The notes below the pieces were generated by a model that was not told where the DNA came from, made no database searches, and saw nothing but the letters and a program-made list of their open reading frames with translations. Position numbers and translations under genes: made by a program. Positions 19,223 through 28,067 of a stretch of 48,984 nucleotides of DNA are shown piece by piece; within the stretch, counting starts at the first letter, position 1, and each line of letters opens with the position of its first letter. The stretch comes from Flavobacteriaceae bacterium (GTDB taxonomy: Bacteria; Bacteroidota; Bacteroidia; Flavobacteriales; Flavobacteriaceae), in contig JALSLI010000122.1 of the NCBI GenBank assembly GCA_026988395.1, positions 1-48,984 on the forward strand. Direction: 5' to 3'.

Positions 19223-20236
19223 ATGAAAAAAATACTCGTTACCGGAGGATTAGGATTTATTGGTTCGCATACCGTTGTTGAATTACAAAACAAAGGCTTT
19301 AATGTAGTGATTATTGATGATTTATCAAATTCCGATATTTCTGTTTTAAACGGAATTACCAAAATTACCGGTAAAAAACCGGAATTTCATCAAATTGATT
19401 TAAAAAACAAAGATGCTGTTCAATCTTTTTTTAAAGATCAAAAAATCGATGGTGTTATCCATTTTGCCGCTTCAAAAGCTGTTGGTGAAAGCGTAAAACA
19501 ACCGCTTAAATATTACGAAAACAACATCGTTACCCTTATTTATTTGCTTCAAGAAATGGAAAAAAATAAGGTAACTAATTTTATTTTCAGCTCCTCTTGT
19601 ACAGTTTACGGTCAAGCCGAAGAGTTGCCAATTACAGAAAATGCACCTATACAACCGGCAGAATCTCCTTACGGAAATACCAAACAAATTGGTGAAGAAA
19701 TTATTACCGATCAAACCAAAGTAAGTAATTTAAACGCCATTGCTTTGCGCTATTTTAATCCGATAGGAGCACATCCAACAGCTTTAATTGGTGAGTTGCC
19801 TCTTGGTGTGCCACAAAATTTAATTCCGTTTGTAACCCAAACCGCAGCAGGAATTAGAAAAGAATTAACTGTTTTTGGTAATGATTATAATACACACGAT
19901 GGCACGGCCGTACGAGATTACATTCACGTAGTAGATTTGGCAAAAGCACATATTGTTGCCATGGAAAGACTACTCTTTCACAAAAATAAAAATAACATCG
20001 AATTTTTTAATATCGGTACCGGAAAAGGTTCATCCGTTTTAGATGTTATTCACGCATTTGAAAAAGCCAATAATTTAAAACTAAATTATAAATTTGATAA
20101 ACGTCGTACAGGTGATATCACCGCAGCATATGCAGATACTACCTTGGCAAATAACGAATTAAACTGGAAAAGTGAATTTACATTAGAAGATGCCTTAAAA
20201 GATGCTTGGAAATGGCAACAAAAACAAACTCCTTAA
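19223..20236 (+). CDS. galE: UDP-glucose 4-epimerase
   Basis: ILVTGGLGFIGSHTVVEL, HFAASKAVGESV, SSSCTVYG, SPYGNTKQIGEEI, GDYNTHDGTAVRDYIHVVDLAKAHI-type motifs. Confidence 0.96.
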   Translation: MKKILVTGGLGFIGSHTVVELQNKGFNVVIIDDLSNSDISVLNGITKITGKKPEFHQIDLKNKDAVQSFFKDQKIDGVIHFAASKAVGESVKQPLKYYENNIVTLIYLLQEMEKNKVTNFIFSSSCTVYGQAEELPITENAPIQPAESPYGNTKQIGEEIITDQTKVSNLNAIALRYFNPIGAHPTALIGELPLGVPQNLIPFVTQTAAGIRKELTVFGNDYNTHDGTAVRDYIHVVDLAKAHIVAMERLLFHKNKNNIEFFNIGTGKGSSVLDVIHAFEKANNLKLNYKFDKRRTGDITAAYADTTLANNELNWKSEFTLEDALKDAWKWQQKQTP

Positions 20237-20265
20237 TTTTTTAAATTAAGTACCAAATAAAATTT

Positions 20266-22635
20266 ATGATTAAACCAATTATTAACAGAATTAAACGCTT
20301 TTTTTTAAACCATAAAAAGAAAAGTGTCTTTATCCTAATTCTGTTAATTTGGTATTATTTTTCACTTCCTAAGCCTCTTTTTAACGAACCGACGAGTACC
20401 ATAATAAAAAGTAAAGAAGGCAAATTATTAGGTGCAAAAATTGCCACAGACGGACAATGGCGTTTTCCGGAACGTAAAAATCTTCCGTTTAAATTTAAAC
20501 AATGTATCGTTCAGTTTGAAGATGCTTATTTTTATAGACACTTCGGATTTAATCCGGTTTCCATAACAAAAGCTTTACTAAAAAATTTAAAAAGTAACGG
20601 TATTAAACGTGGCGGAAGTACTTTAACACAACAAGTCATCAGACTTTCAAGAAAAAACAAAAAAAGAACCTATTTAGAAAAACTAAAAGAGCTTATTCTC
20701 GCCACAAGATTAGAATTTAGATACTCTAAAAACAAAATTTTAAACCTATATGCATCTTACGCTCCTTTTGGCGGAAATGTTGTTGGAATAGATGCTGCGG
20801 CTTGGCGATATTTTGGTAGAAAACCCGAAAATTTGTCTTGGGCAGAATCTGCTACCTTAGCCGTTTTACCAAATGCTCCGAGTTTAATTTATCCAGGAAA
20901 AAATCAAGAAAAATTACGATTAAAACGGAATTGGTTGCTAAAAAAATTATGGCGTCAAAAAATTATCGATTCTACTACTTATTCGCTTTCTGTTTTAGAG
21001 GAATTGCCTCAAAAAGCATATAAAATTCCACATTTAGCTCCGCATTTATTACAAGAAATAAATAAAAAATACAGCGGAAAAAACATAAAAACTTCTGTTA
21101 ATTATACCCTTCAAAAACAAGTAAACCAAATTGTAAAACAACATTATAACGAACTAAAACAAAATCAGATTTACAATATTGCTGTTTTAATTTTAGATGT
21201 AGAAACAAGAAAAATTTTGGCTTATGTAGGAAATTCGCCAACCGATAAAAATCATCAAAAAGATGTAAATATTATTACCAAACCACGTAGTACCGGAAGT
21301 ATTTTAAAACCGTTTTTATACGCTGCAATGCTTGATCAAGGCGAATTGTTACCAAAAACTTTAATTGCCGATGTGCCAACACAAATTGCCAATTACAGAC
21401 CAATAAATTTTAATAAAAAATACGATGGTGCCGTTTTTGCAGACGAAGCTTTATCGCGATCACTAAACGTTCCGGCAGTTAAAATGTTACAACAATTTGG
21501 AGTTGATCGATTTTACCATTATTTACAAAAATTAAATTTAAAAGACATAAAATTCAATGCCAATCATTACGGATTATCTTTAATATTAGGAGGAGCAGAA
21601 TCCAATTTATGGGATATTTCCAAGGCTTTTGCTAATTTAAGCAGTACACTAAACCACTATGATGATTTACAAGGAAAATACTACAAAAACGAATTTGTAG
21701 AGCCAAGTTATCTGAATAATTATACTTTTAAATTAGGAAAAATAACACCTGAAAAAACACTTTACGATGCAGGATCTATTTTTTTAACTTATAAAGCTTT
21801 ACGCGAAGTAAAACGACCGGAAGCAGACCAAAACTGGAGGTTTTATAAAAATGCCAAACAAATTGCATGGAAAACCGGAACCAGTTTCGGTTTTAGAGAT
21901 GCCTGGGCGGTTGGAACAACCAAAAAATACGTAGTAGGTGTTTGGGTTGGAAATGCAGATGGAGAAGGAAGACCAGGATTGATAGGTGTACAAACCGCAG
22001 CTCCTATACTATTTGAGGTTTTTGAAAAATTACCGAAAACCAAAAATTTTACCACACCGTTTGACGAATTGATAAAAGTGCCTATTTGTAAAAAAAGCGG
22101 TTATCGAGCAAGTATTAATTGCGAGGAAATAGATACGCTATTTATACAACGAAGCGGATTAAAAACAAGGGCTTGCCCGTTTCATAAAATCATTCACTTA
22201 AACCAAGATGAAAGTTATCAAGTAAATGCCAGCTGTTATCCGTTAAGTAAAATGAAGCACAAAAAATGGTTTATTTTACCACCAACGCAAGCATATTATT
22301 ACAAACAAAAAAATCCGGAATATACAAATGTACCGCCATTTGCTGAAAATTGTATTTCTGAAAATCAAAAAACAATGGCTTTTATTTATCCAAAACAAAA
22401 GCACACAACCTTGTTTTTACCAAAAAATTTTAACGGTAAAAAAAATGAACTTATTTTAAAAGTTGCCCTTAACCATCAAGAAAACACCCTTTTTTGGTAT
22501 CTAAATGATGTTTTTTTAGGTACTACCAAAGACCTACACGAAATGGCAATATTACCCAAACCCGGAAACTATAAAATTACCGTTGTAGATAATTTTGGTA
22601 ATGATATTGAAGCGTTTTTAAGGATTGAGGAGTAA
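20266..22635 (+). CDS. pbpC: Penicillin-binding protein 1C
   Basis: Transglycosylase FEDAYFYRHFGFNPVSI and GGSTLTQQVIRLSR; transpeptidase STGSILKPFLYAAML, SLNVPAVK, WKTGTSFGFRDAWAVG; PbpC-type C-terminal domain. Confidence 0.95.
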   Translation: MIKPIINRIKRFFLNHKKKSVFILILLIWYYFSLPKPLFNEPTSTIIKSKEGKLLGAKIATDGQWRFPERKNLPFKFKQCIVQFEDAYFYRHFGFNPVSITKALLKNLKSNGIKRGGSTLTQQVIRLSRKNKKRTYLEKLKELILATRLEFRYSKNKILNLYASYAPFGGNVVGIDAAAWRYFGRKPENLSWAESATLAVLPNAPSLIYPGKNQEKLRLKRNWLLKKLWRQKIIDSTTYSLSVLEELPQKAYKIPHLAPHLLQEINKKYSGKNIKTSVNYTLQKQVNQIVKQHYNELKQNQIYNIAVLILDVETRKILAYVGNSPTDKNHQKDVNIITKPRSTGSILKPFLYAAMLDQGELLPKTLIADVPTQIANYRPINFNKKYDGAVFADEALSRSLNVPAVKMLQQFGVDRFYHYLQKLNLKDIKFNANHYGLSLILGGAESNLWDISKAFANLSSTLNHYDDLQGKYYKNEFVEPSYLNNYTFKLGKITPEKTLYDAGSIFLTYKALREVKRPEADQNWRFYKNAKQIAWKTGTSFGFRDAWAVGTTKKYVVGVWVGNADGEGRPGLIGVQTAAPILFEVFEKLPKTKNFTTPFDELIKVPICKKSGYRASINCEEIDTLFIQRSGLKTRACPFHKIIHLNQDESYQVNASCYPLSKMKHKKWFILPPTQAYYYKQKNPEYTNVPPFAENCISENQKTMAFIYPKQKHTTLFLPKNFNGKKNELILKVALNHQENTLFWYLNDVFLGTTKDLHEMAILPKPGNYKITVVDNFGNDIEAFLRIEE

Positions 22636-22704
22636 ATACAACTTTTGGTTTTACTAACTTATAAGATTTTTATATTTACAAGTACTATCTTTAACTTAAC
22701 TCGA

Positions 22705-22728
22705 AAAATTCACCACAATTTCTATTTT
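22705..22728. repeat. Dispersed 24-bp repeat, inverted copy at 4549-4572
   Basis: AAAATTCACCACAATTTCTATTTT is the exact reverse complement of AAAATAGAAATTGTGGTGAATTTT at 4549-4572. Confidence 0.8.
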
Positions 22729-22898
22729 TATTAAATAAAATCAGTCAATTAAATTATAAATTTTGTGGTTAATTATTTATTGACCTATGATTTATACATT
22801 TTTCTATTAGGTCACTCTTTGTTGTCCGTTCTATTGATTATATTGGCAAATAAAGACTTATTACCCAAGTTTAGCTTTGACTTTCCATACTGTTGTTA

Positions 22899-25800
22899 TT
22901 ATCTATTCTTTTTAAAATTAGCTGCTTGTTCAAAAATATCTTTATAAACTTCATCTCTTTCTACCGGTGGATAACCGTGTTCGTCCAACAACAAAATCAG
23001 TCCGACTTTTAAAGCTGATTTAATATCTTCTCGTTTACTCCAGTCAGGAAATTTTGCTTGTCCATCTACTAAGTCCTTTACAGCTTTTGCCAATTCAATG
23101 AGTTTGTCTTCCGGATATTTGAAGTCATATTTTACACACAGTTCTTTTAGAATATCGTAAAAGGCTTTTTCTTCAAAATCAATTCCCATTTCGTCTCCTG
23201 CGGAAAATTCTTTTTGTACCTCCCAAATCAAATTCGTTAAGTGTTCTGCCATTTCCTCATAAACTTCACTACGCAAAACATCATCTTCTTTTCTTTCGTT
23301 GTATTTTTCAACTAAGGATTGCATTTTTTTAGAAAAATCAATTCCCTTAATTCTATTGACTTTCTTTATTTCCCCAATGGCTTTTGCCAATAGTTGTTGA
23401 AGCAGTTTTATTTTAGTGTTTGGCAATTTTATCTTGTCTATTTTTGCTAAGTAATCTGCATCAAAAAGGTCTTGTTTGTTTTCGGTATCATCACCAAGTT
23501 TAAATATTTCTTGTACACCATCACTTTCCAAAGCTTCTTTTATCATTTCACGAACTTTGGCGTTCATCTGTGCTGTGTCGGGTGCATTTCCTTTGGTTAG
23601 TTTAAAAACAATTGAGCGAACAGCTAAATAGAAATGTATAAAATCTCTTTCCTTTTGCGTTAATTGTTCGCTACCTGCACAAATATCATAAGCTGCTTTT
23701 AAACGTTTCACCAAACCCATAAATCGAGTTTCAAGCTCTTTGGTCAGTTGTACATATTCGGCAGCCATATTCAGCGTATTTAACTGCTCTAATGCAGAAC
23801 CACCGAAATATTTTGAATTGTCAAATTTATAAAAGACTTTGGCTAATAAATCCAAATGATTTCTAACCACAATCAAGGACTCTGTAATATCCTCAAAATT
23901 TTCTCTTTCTCCTTTATTATATATGGCTAAAGCAAGATTCATCTGTTTTTTGATACCGATATAATCAACAACCAACCCCTTGTTTTTACCTGCATATTTT
24001 CGGTTTACACGAGAAATAGTTTGAATTAAATTATGTTGCCTGATTGGTTTGTCAATGTAAATTGAATCTAAGAAAGGAACATCAAAACCGGTTAGCCACA
24101 TATCAACTACAATGGCAATCTTGAAATTAGATTTTTCGTTTTTAAACTGTCTGTCTAATTCTTTTCTATACTCTTTTGTACCGAGTAAATCGTACATCTC
24201 TTTTGGGTCGTCTTTTCCTCTGGTCATTATCATTTTGATACGTTCCATTGGTTTGATTTCCCTTTTTTCTTTATCGGTTAATATCGCTCCTTCTTCCGCC
24301 ACTTTTACTCCTGCCCATTCAGGTTTTAGAGTAATTACTCTTTTATAAAAATTATAAGCAATTTCTCGGTTGCTACAAACAAACATTGCTTTTCCTTTTA
24401 CCGTTGCACCTTCTGAAACCCTTTTTTCATAATGCTTTACAAAATCTTCTGCAACGGCTTGTAATCTGTCAGGGTCACCTAGTATCGCATTCATTGTGGC
24501 AGTTGCTTTTTTACTTTCTTCTATTTGGTATTCGTTAGCTCCTTCTTCCGCCGCTTCTTCATAATACTTTTCAATTTTCTCTAATTCACTATTTCGTAAA
24601 GCAACTTTGGCTGCTCTGCCTTCATAAACAATTCTTACGGTAATTTCATCTCTTACCGATTCGGTCATTGTGTATGCATCAACCACTTTTCCGAAAACAT
24701 CTAAAGTGGCATCAATTGGCGTACCTGTAAATCCTACAAAAGTGGCATTAGGCAATGAATCGTGTAGGTATTTGGCAAAACCAAAGCTCTTTTTAACACC
24801 TTTGGAAGTAACTTTTACTTTTTGGTCTAAATTGGTTTGACTTCTATGTGCTTCATCCGAAATACAAATCACATTCGTTCTTTCAGTTAGTAGTTCTGTA
24901 TCTTCTGTGAATTTGTGAATGGTGGTTAAAAAAACACCACCGCTTTTTCTGCCTTGAAGTAAAGTTCTTAACTCGGCTCTACTTTCTACACTTTTCACAT
25001 TATTATCGCCAATAAAACTTTTAGCATTGGTAAATTGTCCTGAAAGTTGGTCGTCTAAATCTGTTCTATCAGTTATTAAAACAATGGTTGGACTTTTAAA
25101 ATGCTCACTTTTCATTAGTAGGCGAGTGAGGTATAACATTGTATAACTTTTACCGCTACCTGTTGCTCCAAAATACGTTCCACCTTTTCCATCTCCTTCA
25201 GGCTTTTCGGCTTTTTTAATATTCTCATACAACACACGAGCTGCATAGTATTGAGGATAGCGACAAACTATTTTTTCATCCTTTTTTGAAGTGTCAGGAA
25301 TGTAAATGAAGTTTTGGATTATATCTCTTAGCCTATTTTGGTTTAACATTCCTTGAACAAGGGTAAACATACTATCAATACCATCTACGTCTTTTGCCAA
25401 TCCTGCAACTCTACGCCAAGCATAATAAAATTCGTAAGGTGCAAAAAATGAACCTGCTTTATTGTTAACGCCATCACTTATTACACAAAAAGCATTGTAT
25501 TTAAAAAGTTCGGGAATATCTCTTTTATAACGAATAGTTAGTTGCTCAAAAGCATTGTGTATTGTGGCTTCTTCACGAATTGCAGATTTGAATTCAAATA
25601 CTACAACTGGTAAACCATTTATGTAAATTATTCCGTCTGGTATTCGTTTTTCTGTACCTACAATCTCCAATTGATTTACAAATTTGTAGATATTATGGTC
25701 TTTGCTATATTTAGCTTGTTGTTCGACTAAAATATTATCTGCCTGTGCGTTGCACGCAGACAGGTCTAAATCACGACTTTGTGTTTGTGGTAAAAGTCCA

Positions 25801-26129
25801 GAATAATCAATCAGTTCAATATGAATGTCTTTTTGTTTTCTATCTTCTCTTTTTAGAATAAAACCATCAGCCAACCAATGCATTATTTTCTTGTTACTCT
25901 CGTAAAGGTCAGCAGAAGAAAGTGTTTTTAGCCTGAGAATAATAGATTGGACTTCTATCTCTGTTAGTTGCTCTTCTGCGTAGCGATTAAGCAGGTAATT
26001 TTTCAAATCATCTTCAATCAACACTTCATCATCTGCTCGGGAAATAGTGTTACCCAAAAAATGAGGGAAACCTTCATTTCCTAAAAGCTCAATAAAAGCT
26101 TGCTCTAATTTTGCTTCTGTAAATTTCAT
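22899..26129 (-). CDS. hsdR: Type I restriction endonuclease, R subunit
   Basis: Nuclease-domain EKRIPDGIIYINGLPVVVFEFKS, helicase GATGSGKSYTMLYLTRLL, ISDEAHRSQ, FVGFTGTPID, SRVNRKYAGKNKGLVVDYIG. Confidence 0.96.
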   Translation of the reverse strand: MKFTEAKLEQAFIELLGNEGFPHFLGNTISRADDEVLIEDDLKNYLLNRYAEEQLTEIEVQSIILRLKTLSSADLYESNKKIMHWLADGFILKREDRKQKDIHIELIDYSGLLPQTQSRDLDLSACNAQADNILVEQQAKYSKDHNIYKFVNQLEIVGTEKRIPDGIIYINGLPVVVFEFKSAIREEATIHNAFEQLTIRYKRDIPELFKYNAFCVISDGVNNKAGSFFAPYEFYYAWRRVAGLAKDVDGIDSMFTLVQGMLNQNRLRDIIQNFIYIPDTSKKDEKIVCRYPQYYAARVLYENIKKAEKPEGDGKGGTYFGATGSGKSYTMLYLTRLLMKSEHFKSPTIVLITDRTDLDDQLSGQFTNAKSFIGDNNVKSVESRAELRTLLQGRKSGGVFLTTIHKFTEDTELLTERTNVICISDEAHRSQTNLDQKVKVTSKGVKKSFGFAKYLHDSLPNATFVGFTGTPIDATLDVFGKVVDAYTMTESVRDEITVRIVYEGRAAKVALRNSELEKIEKYYEEAAEEGANEYQIEESKKATATMNAILGDPDRLQAVAEDFVKHYEKRVSEGATVKGKAMFVCSNREIAYNFYKRVITLKPEWAGVKVAEEGAILTDKEKREIKPMERIKMIMTRGKDDPKEMYDLLGTKEYRKELDRQFKNEKSNFKIAIVVDMWLTGFDVPFLDSIYIDKPIRQHNLIQTISRVNRKYAGKNKGLVVDYIGIKKQMNLALAIYNKGERENFEDITESLIVVRNHLDLLAKVFYKFDNSKYFGGSALEQLNTLNMAAEYVQLTKELETRFMGLVKRLKAAYDICAGSEQLTQKERDFIHFYLAVRSIVFKLTKGNAPDTAQMNAKVREMIKEALESDGVQEIFKLGDDTENKQDLFDADYLAKIDKIKLPNTKIKLLQQLLAKAIGEIKKVNRIKGIDFSKKMQSLVEKYNERKEDDVLRSEVYEEMAEHLTNLIWEVQKEFSAGDEMGIDFEEKAFYDILKELCVKYDFKYPEDKLIELAKAVKDLVDGQAKFPDWSKREDIKSALKVGLILLLDEHGYPPVERDEVYKDIFEQAANFKKNR
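25742..25764. repeat. GC-rich palindromic insert inside hsdR
   Basis: CCTGT-GCGT-TGC-ACGC-AG-ACAGG hairpin, strikingly GC-rich within an AT-rich gene, encoding LSACNAQAD. Confidence 0.6.
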
Positions 26130-27247
26130 ATTTTTACTTTCATCTCTTCCACAACCCCACGCATTAAAACAGGGCAAAGTGGTTTAATACTATTTTTTAA
26201 TTGCTCATTTATCCGTTTACGAGTTTCCAAAGTGTGATAAATGGTAACTATGGCTTCTTGTATTTTTATATCGGGAATTGGTAGTTTTACATTACACATT
26301 TCAGCCCAATCAAAGGTTTCTCTGGCACTTCCCCAAGAGTTGAAACGAGCATAGCGGTCAAATTCGGTTCGTTGAAAAAACAGATACAAATATTCAGGCA
26401 ATAGTTCTTTCGAATCTTTTACTTCAAAAACAGTGTATGTGCTTGAAATTAATCCCGCTTCTCCATCTAAAATGGCAATTGATATTTTTTCTCCGTTTCT
26501 TGAAGTTACAGATACATATCCAAATTGCCTTGGTCTTACAACTTTGTAATTTGAAAGGTTTAATCTCTCCTTTTTAGATTTAGTAGGAATAAAAATTTTA
26601 TTTACACTTATTCCTATAAGATTATCAATCTCCAAATCTGTATTTCGCTCATCCGATTGTTGAATATAATCGCCTAAGGTTTTCGGTTCTTCTGTTTTTA
26701 TTAAATCTTCAATATAAGTATCACAAATCAACTGCAAGTCGTCCAAGCTGTTTTCATATACTTTTTGGTTGTTGAGCAAGCCTTTGTAAAGTGCTACATA
26801 TTTGCGTTGGGTTTCTATGTCGGGGATTGGTAACCTTACATCACACATATCTTCCCAATTAAAAGTTTCTCTAGCACTTCCCCAAGAATTAAAACGAGTA
26901 TATCGGTCAAACTCAGAGCGATTAAACCAAATAAAAAGATATTCTGGAATTAGTTTGTTTTTGTCTTTTACTTCAAATACCTGATATGCAGGCGAAAGAA
27001 TTGCTTCGTCAACTTCTTTTAATAAAGCGACTGTTATTTTTTCTCCATTTCTTGAGGTTACTGGGCTAAATGCAAATTGGTTCTTTTTAATTCTTCTGTA
27101 AACGGACATATCCGTTCCAGTTGTATTTGCAATAGACGGAATAAACTTTTTCTGAATACTAACACCCAAAAGATTTGTAACTGCTAAATCTCTGTTTCGC
27201 TTATCCACCAATTGTATGTAATCGCCCAATCGTTTATAATTTTTCAT
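26126..27247 (-). CDS. hsdS: Type I restriction-modification specificity subunit
   Basis: Two tandem TRD-like halves, each with LGDYIQ...RN, SxTSRNGEKI/PVTSRNGEKI, FNSWGSARETF and LPIPDI motifs. Confidence 0.93.
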   Translation of the reverse strand: MKNYKRLGDYIQLVDKRNRDLAVTNLLGVSIQKKFIPSIANTTGTDMSVYRRIKKNQFAFSPVTSRNGEKITVALLKEVDEAILSPAYQVFEVKDKNKLIPEYLFIWFNRSEFDRYTRFNSWGSARETFNWEDMCDVRLPIPDIETQRKYVALYKGLLNNQKVYENSLDDLQLICDTYIEDLIKTEEPKTLGDYIQQSDERNTDLEIDNLIGISVNKIFIPTKSKKERLNLSNYKVVRPRQFGYVSVTSRNGEKISIAILDGEAGLISSTYTVFEVKDSKELLPEYLYLFFQRTEFDRYARFNSWGSARETFDWAEMCNVKLPIPDIKIQEAIVTIYHTLETRKRINEQLKNSIKPLCPVLMRGVVEEMKVKI

Positions 27248-28067
27248 CTTTCCCTTCATTTTTATTAGACAACAAGTTACTTGAATTATTCTGCAAGAGA
27301 ATTTTCATTTGTGAAATAGCAATATGATTGAGTTTTATGAGTCGCTCACTTTGTGATAAACCGTCATTGATAAAAACAGCGTTTAAGTTCTCTAAATTTG
27401 CCAAACAAACAAGTTGAGAGACATTGGCATAATCACGGATATTACCTTTCTCTTTAGGATTATCATCTCGCCATTGTTTTGCGGTTTTACCGAAAAGTGC
27501 CACATTTAGCACATCAGCTTCATTAGCATAAATAAAAGAAATCTGTTTGTTGCTTAGATTCTGTGGAATAAGGTTTTCTTTAATAGCATCTGTATGAATG
27601 CGGTAATTTATTTTGGCAAGATTGCGTTTAATATCCCAACCTAATTGCTTTTGCTCTTCATCTTTTAGGCGTTGGAATTCTTTAACCAAATATATTTTAA
27701 ATTCGGCACTTATCCACATTCCAAATTCAAAGGCAATGTCTTTGTGGGCATACGTACCACCATATCTTCCTGCTTTGGCGGTTAAGCCAATGGCATTTGT
27801 TTTAGCAACCCATTCTTTTACGCTTATTTTGTAGCTATTTAAACCTGCTTTACTTTTAATTATGGCGAATTCGCCATAATTAAAATCCGGGTTATGAATT
27901 TTCTCCCAAATACCAAGATACTCAACCGTATTTCTGTTTCTAAGCCAGTCTGAAATGAAAAAATCACCATCTTTCGATTTAAGCATATCTGTTAATGATA
28001 TGAAATCATCAGGAGTAATGGTAATGCTATTTTGTAAAACGGTTATTTTATTGTATTTCTTTTTCAT
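27234..28067 (-). CDS. KilA-N domain protein embedded in the type I RM operon
   Basis: ITPDDFISLTDMLKSKDGDFFISDWLRNRNTVEYLGIWEKIHNPDFN and GRYGGTYAHKDIAFEFGMWISAEFKIYLVKEFQRLK are KilA-N features. ATGA overlap with hsdM. Confidence 0.88.
   Translation of the reverse strand: MKKKYNKITVLQNSITITPDDFISLTDMLKSKDGDFFISDWLRNRNTVEYLGIWEKIHNPDFNYGEFAIIKSKAGLNSYKISVKEWVAKTNAIGLTAKAGRYGGTYAHKDIAFEFGMWISAEFKIYLVKEFQRLKDEEQKQLGWDIKRNLAKINYRIHTDAIKENLIPQNLSNKQISFIYANEADVLNVALFGKTAKQWRDDNPKEKGNIRDYANVSQLVCLANLENLNAVFINDGLSQSERLIKLNHIAISQMKILLQNNSSNLLSNKNEGKDEKL

Noticed and set aside
22765-22947. Small ORF at 22765..22947
   Set aside because: It overlaps the hsdR 3' end, has no homology I recognise and no clear ribosome-binding or promoter context.
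26126-27247. HsdS as two fused or frameshifted genes
   Set aside because: A single uninterrupted ORF with two TRDs is the normal HsdS architecture.
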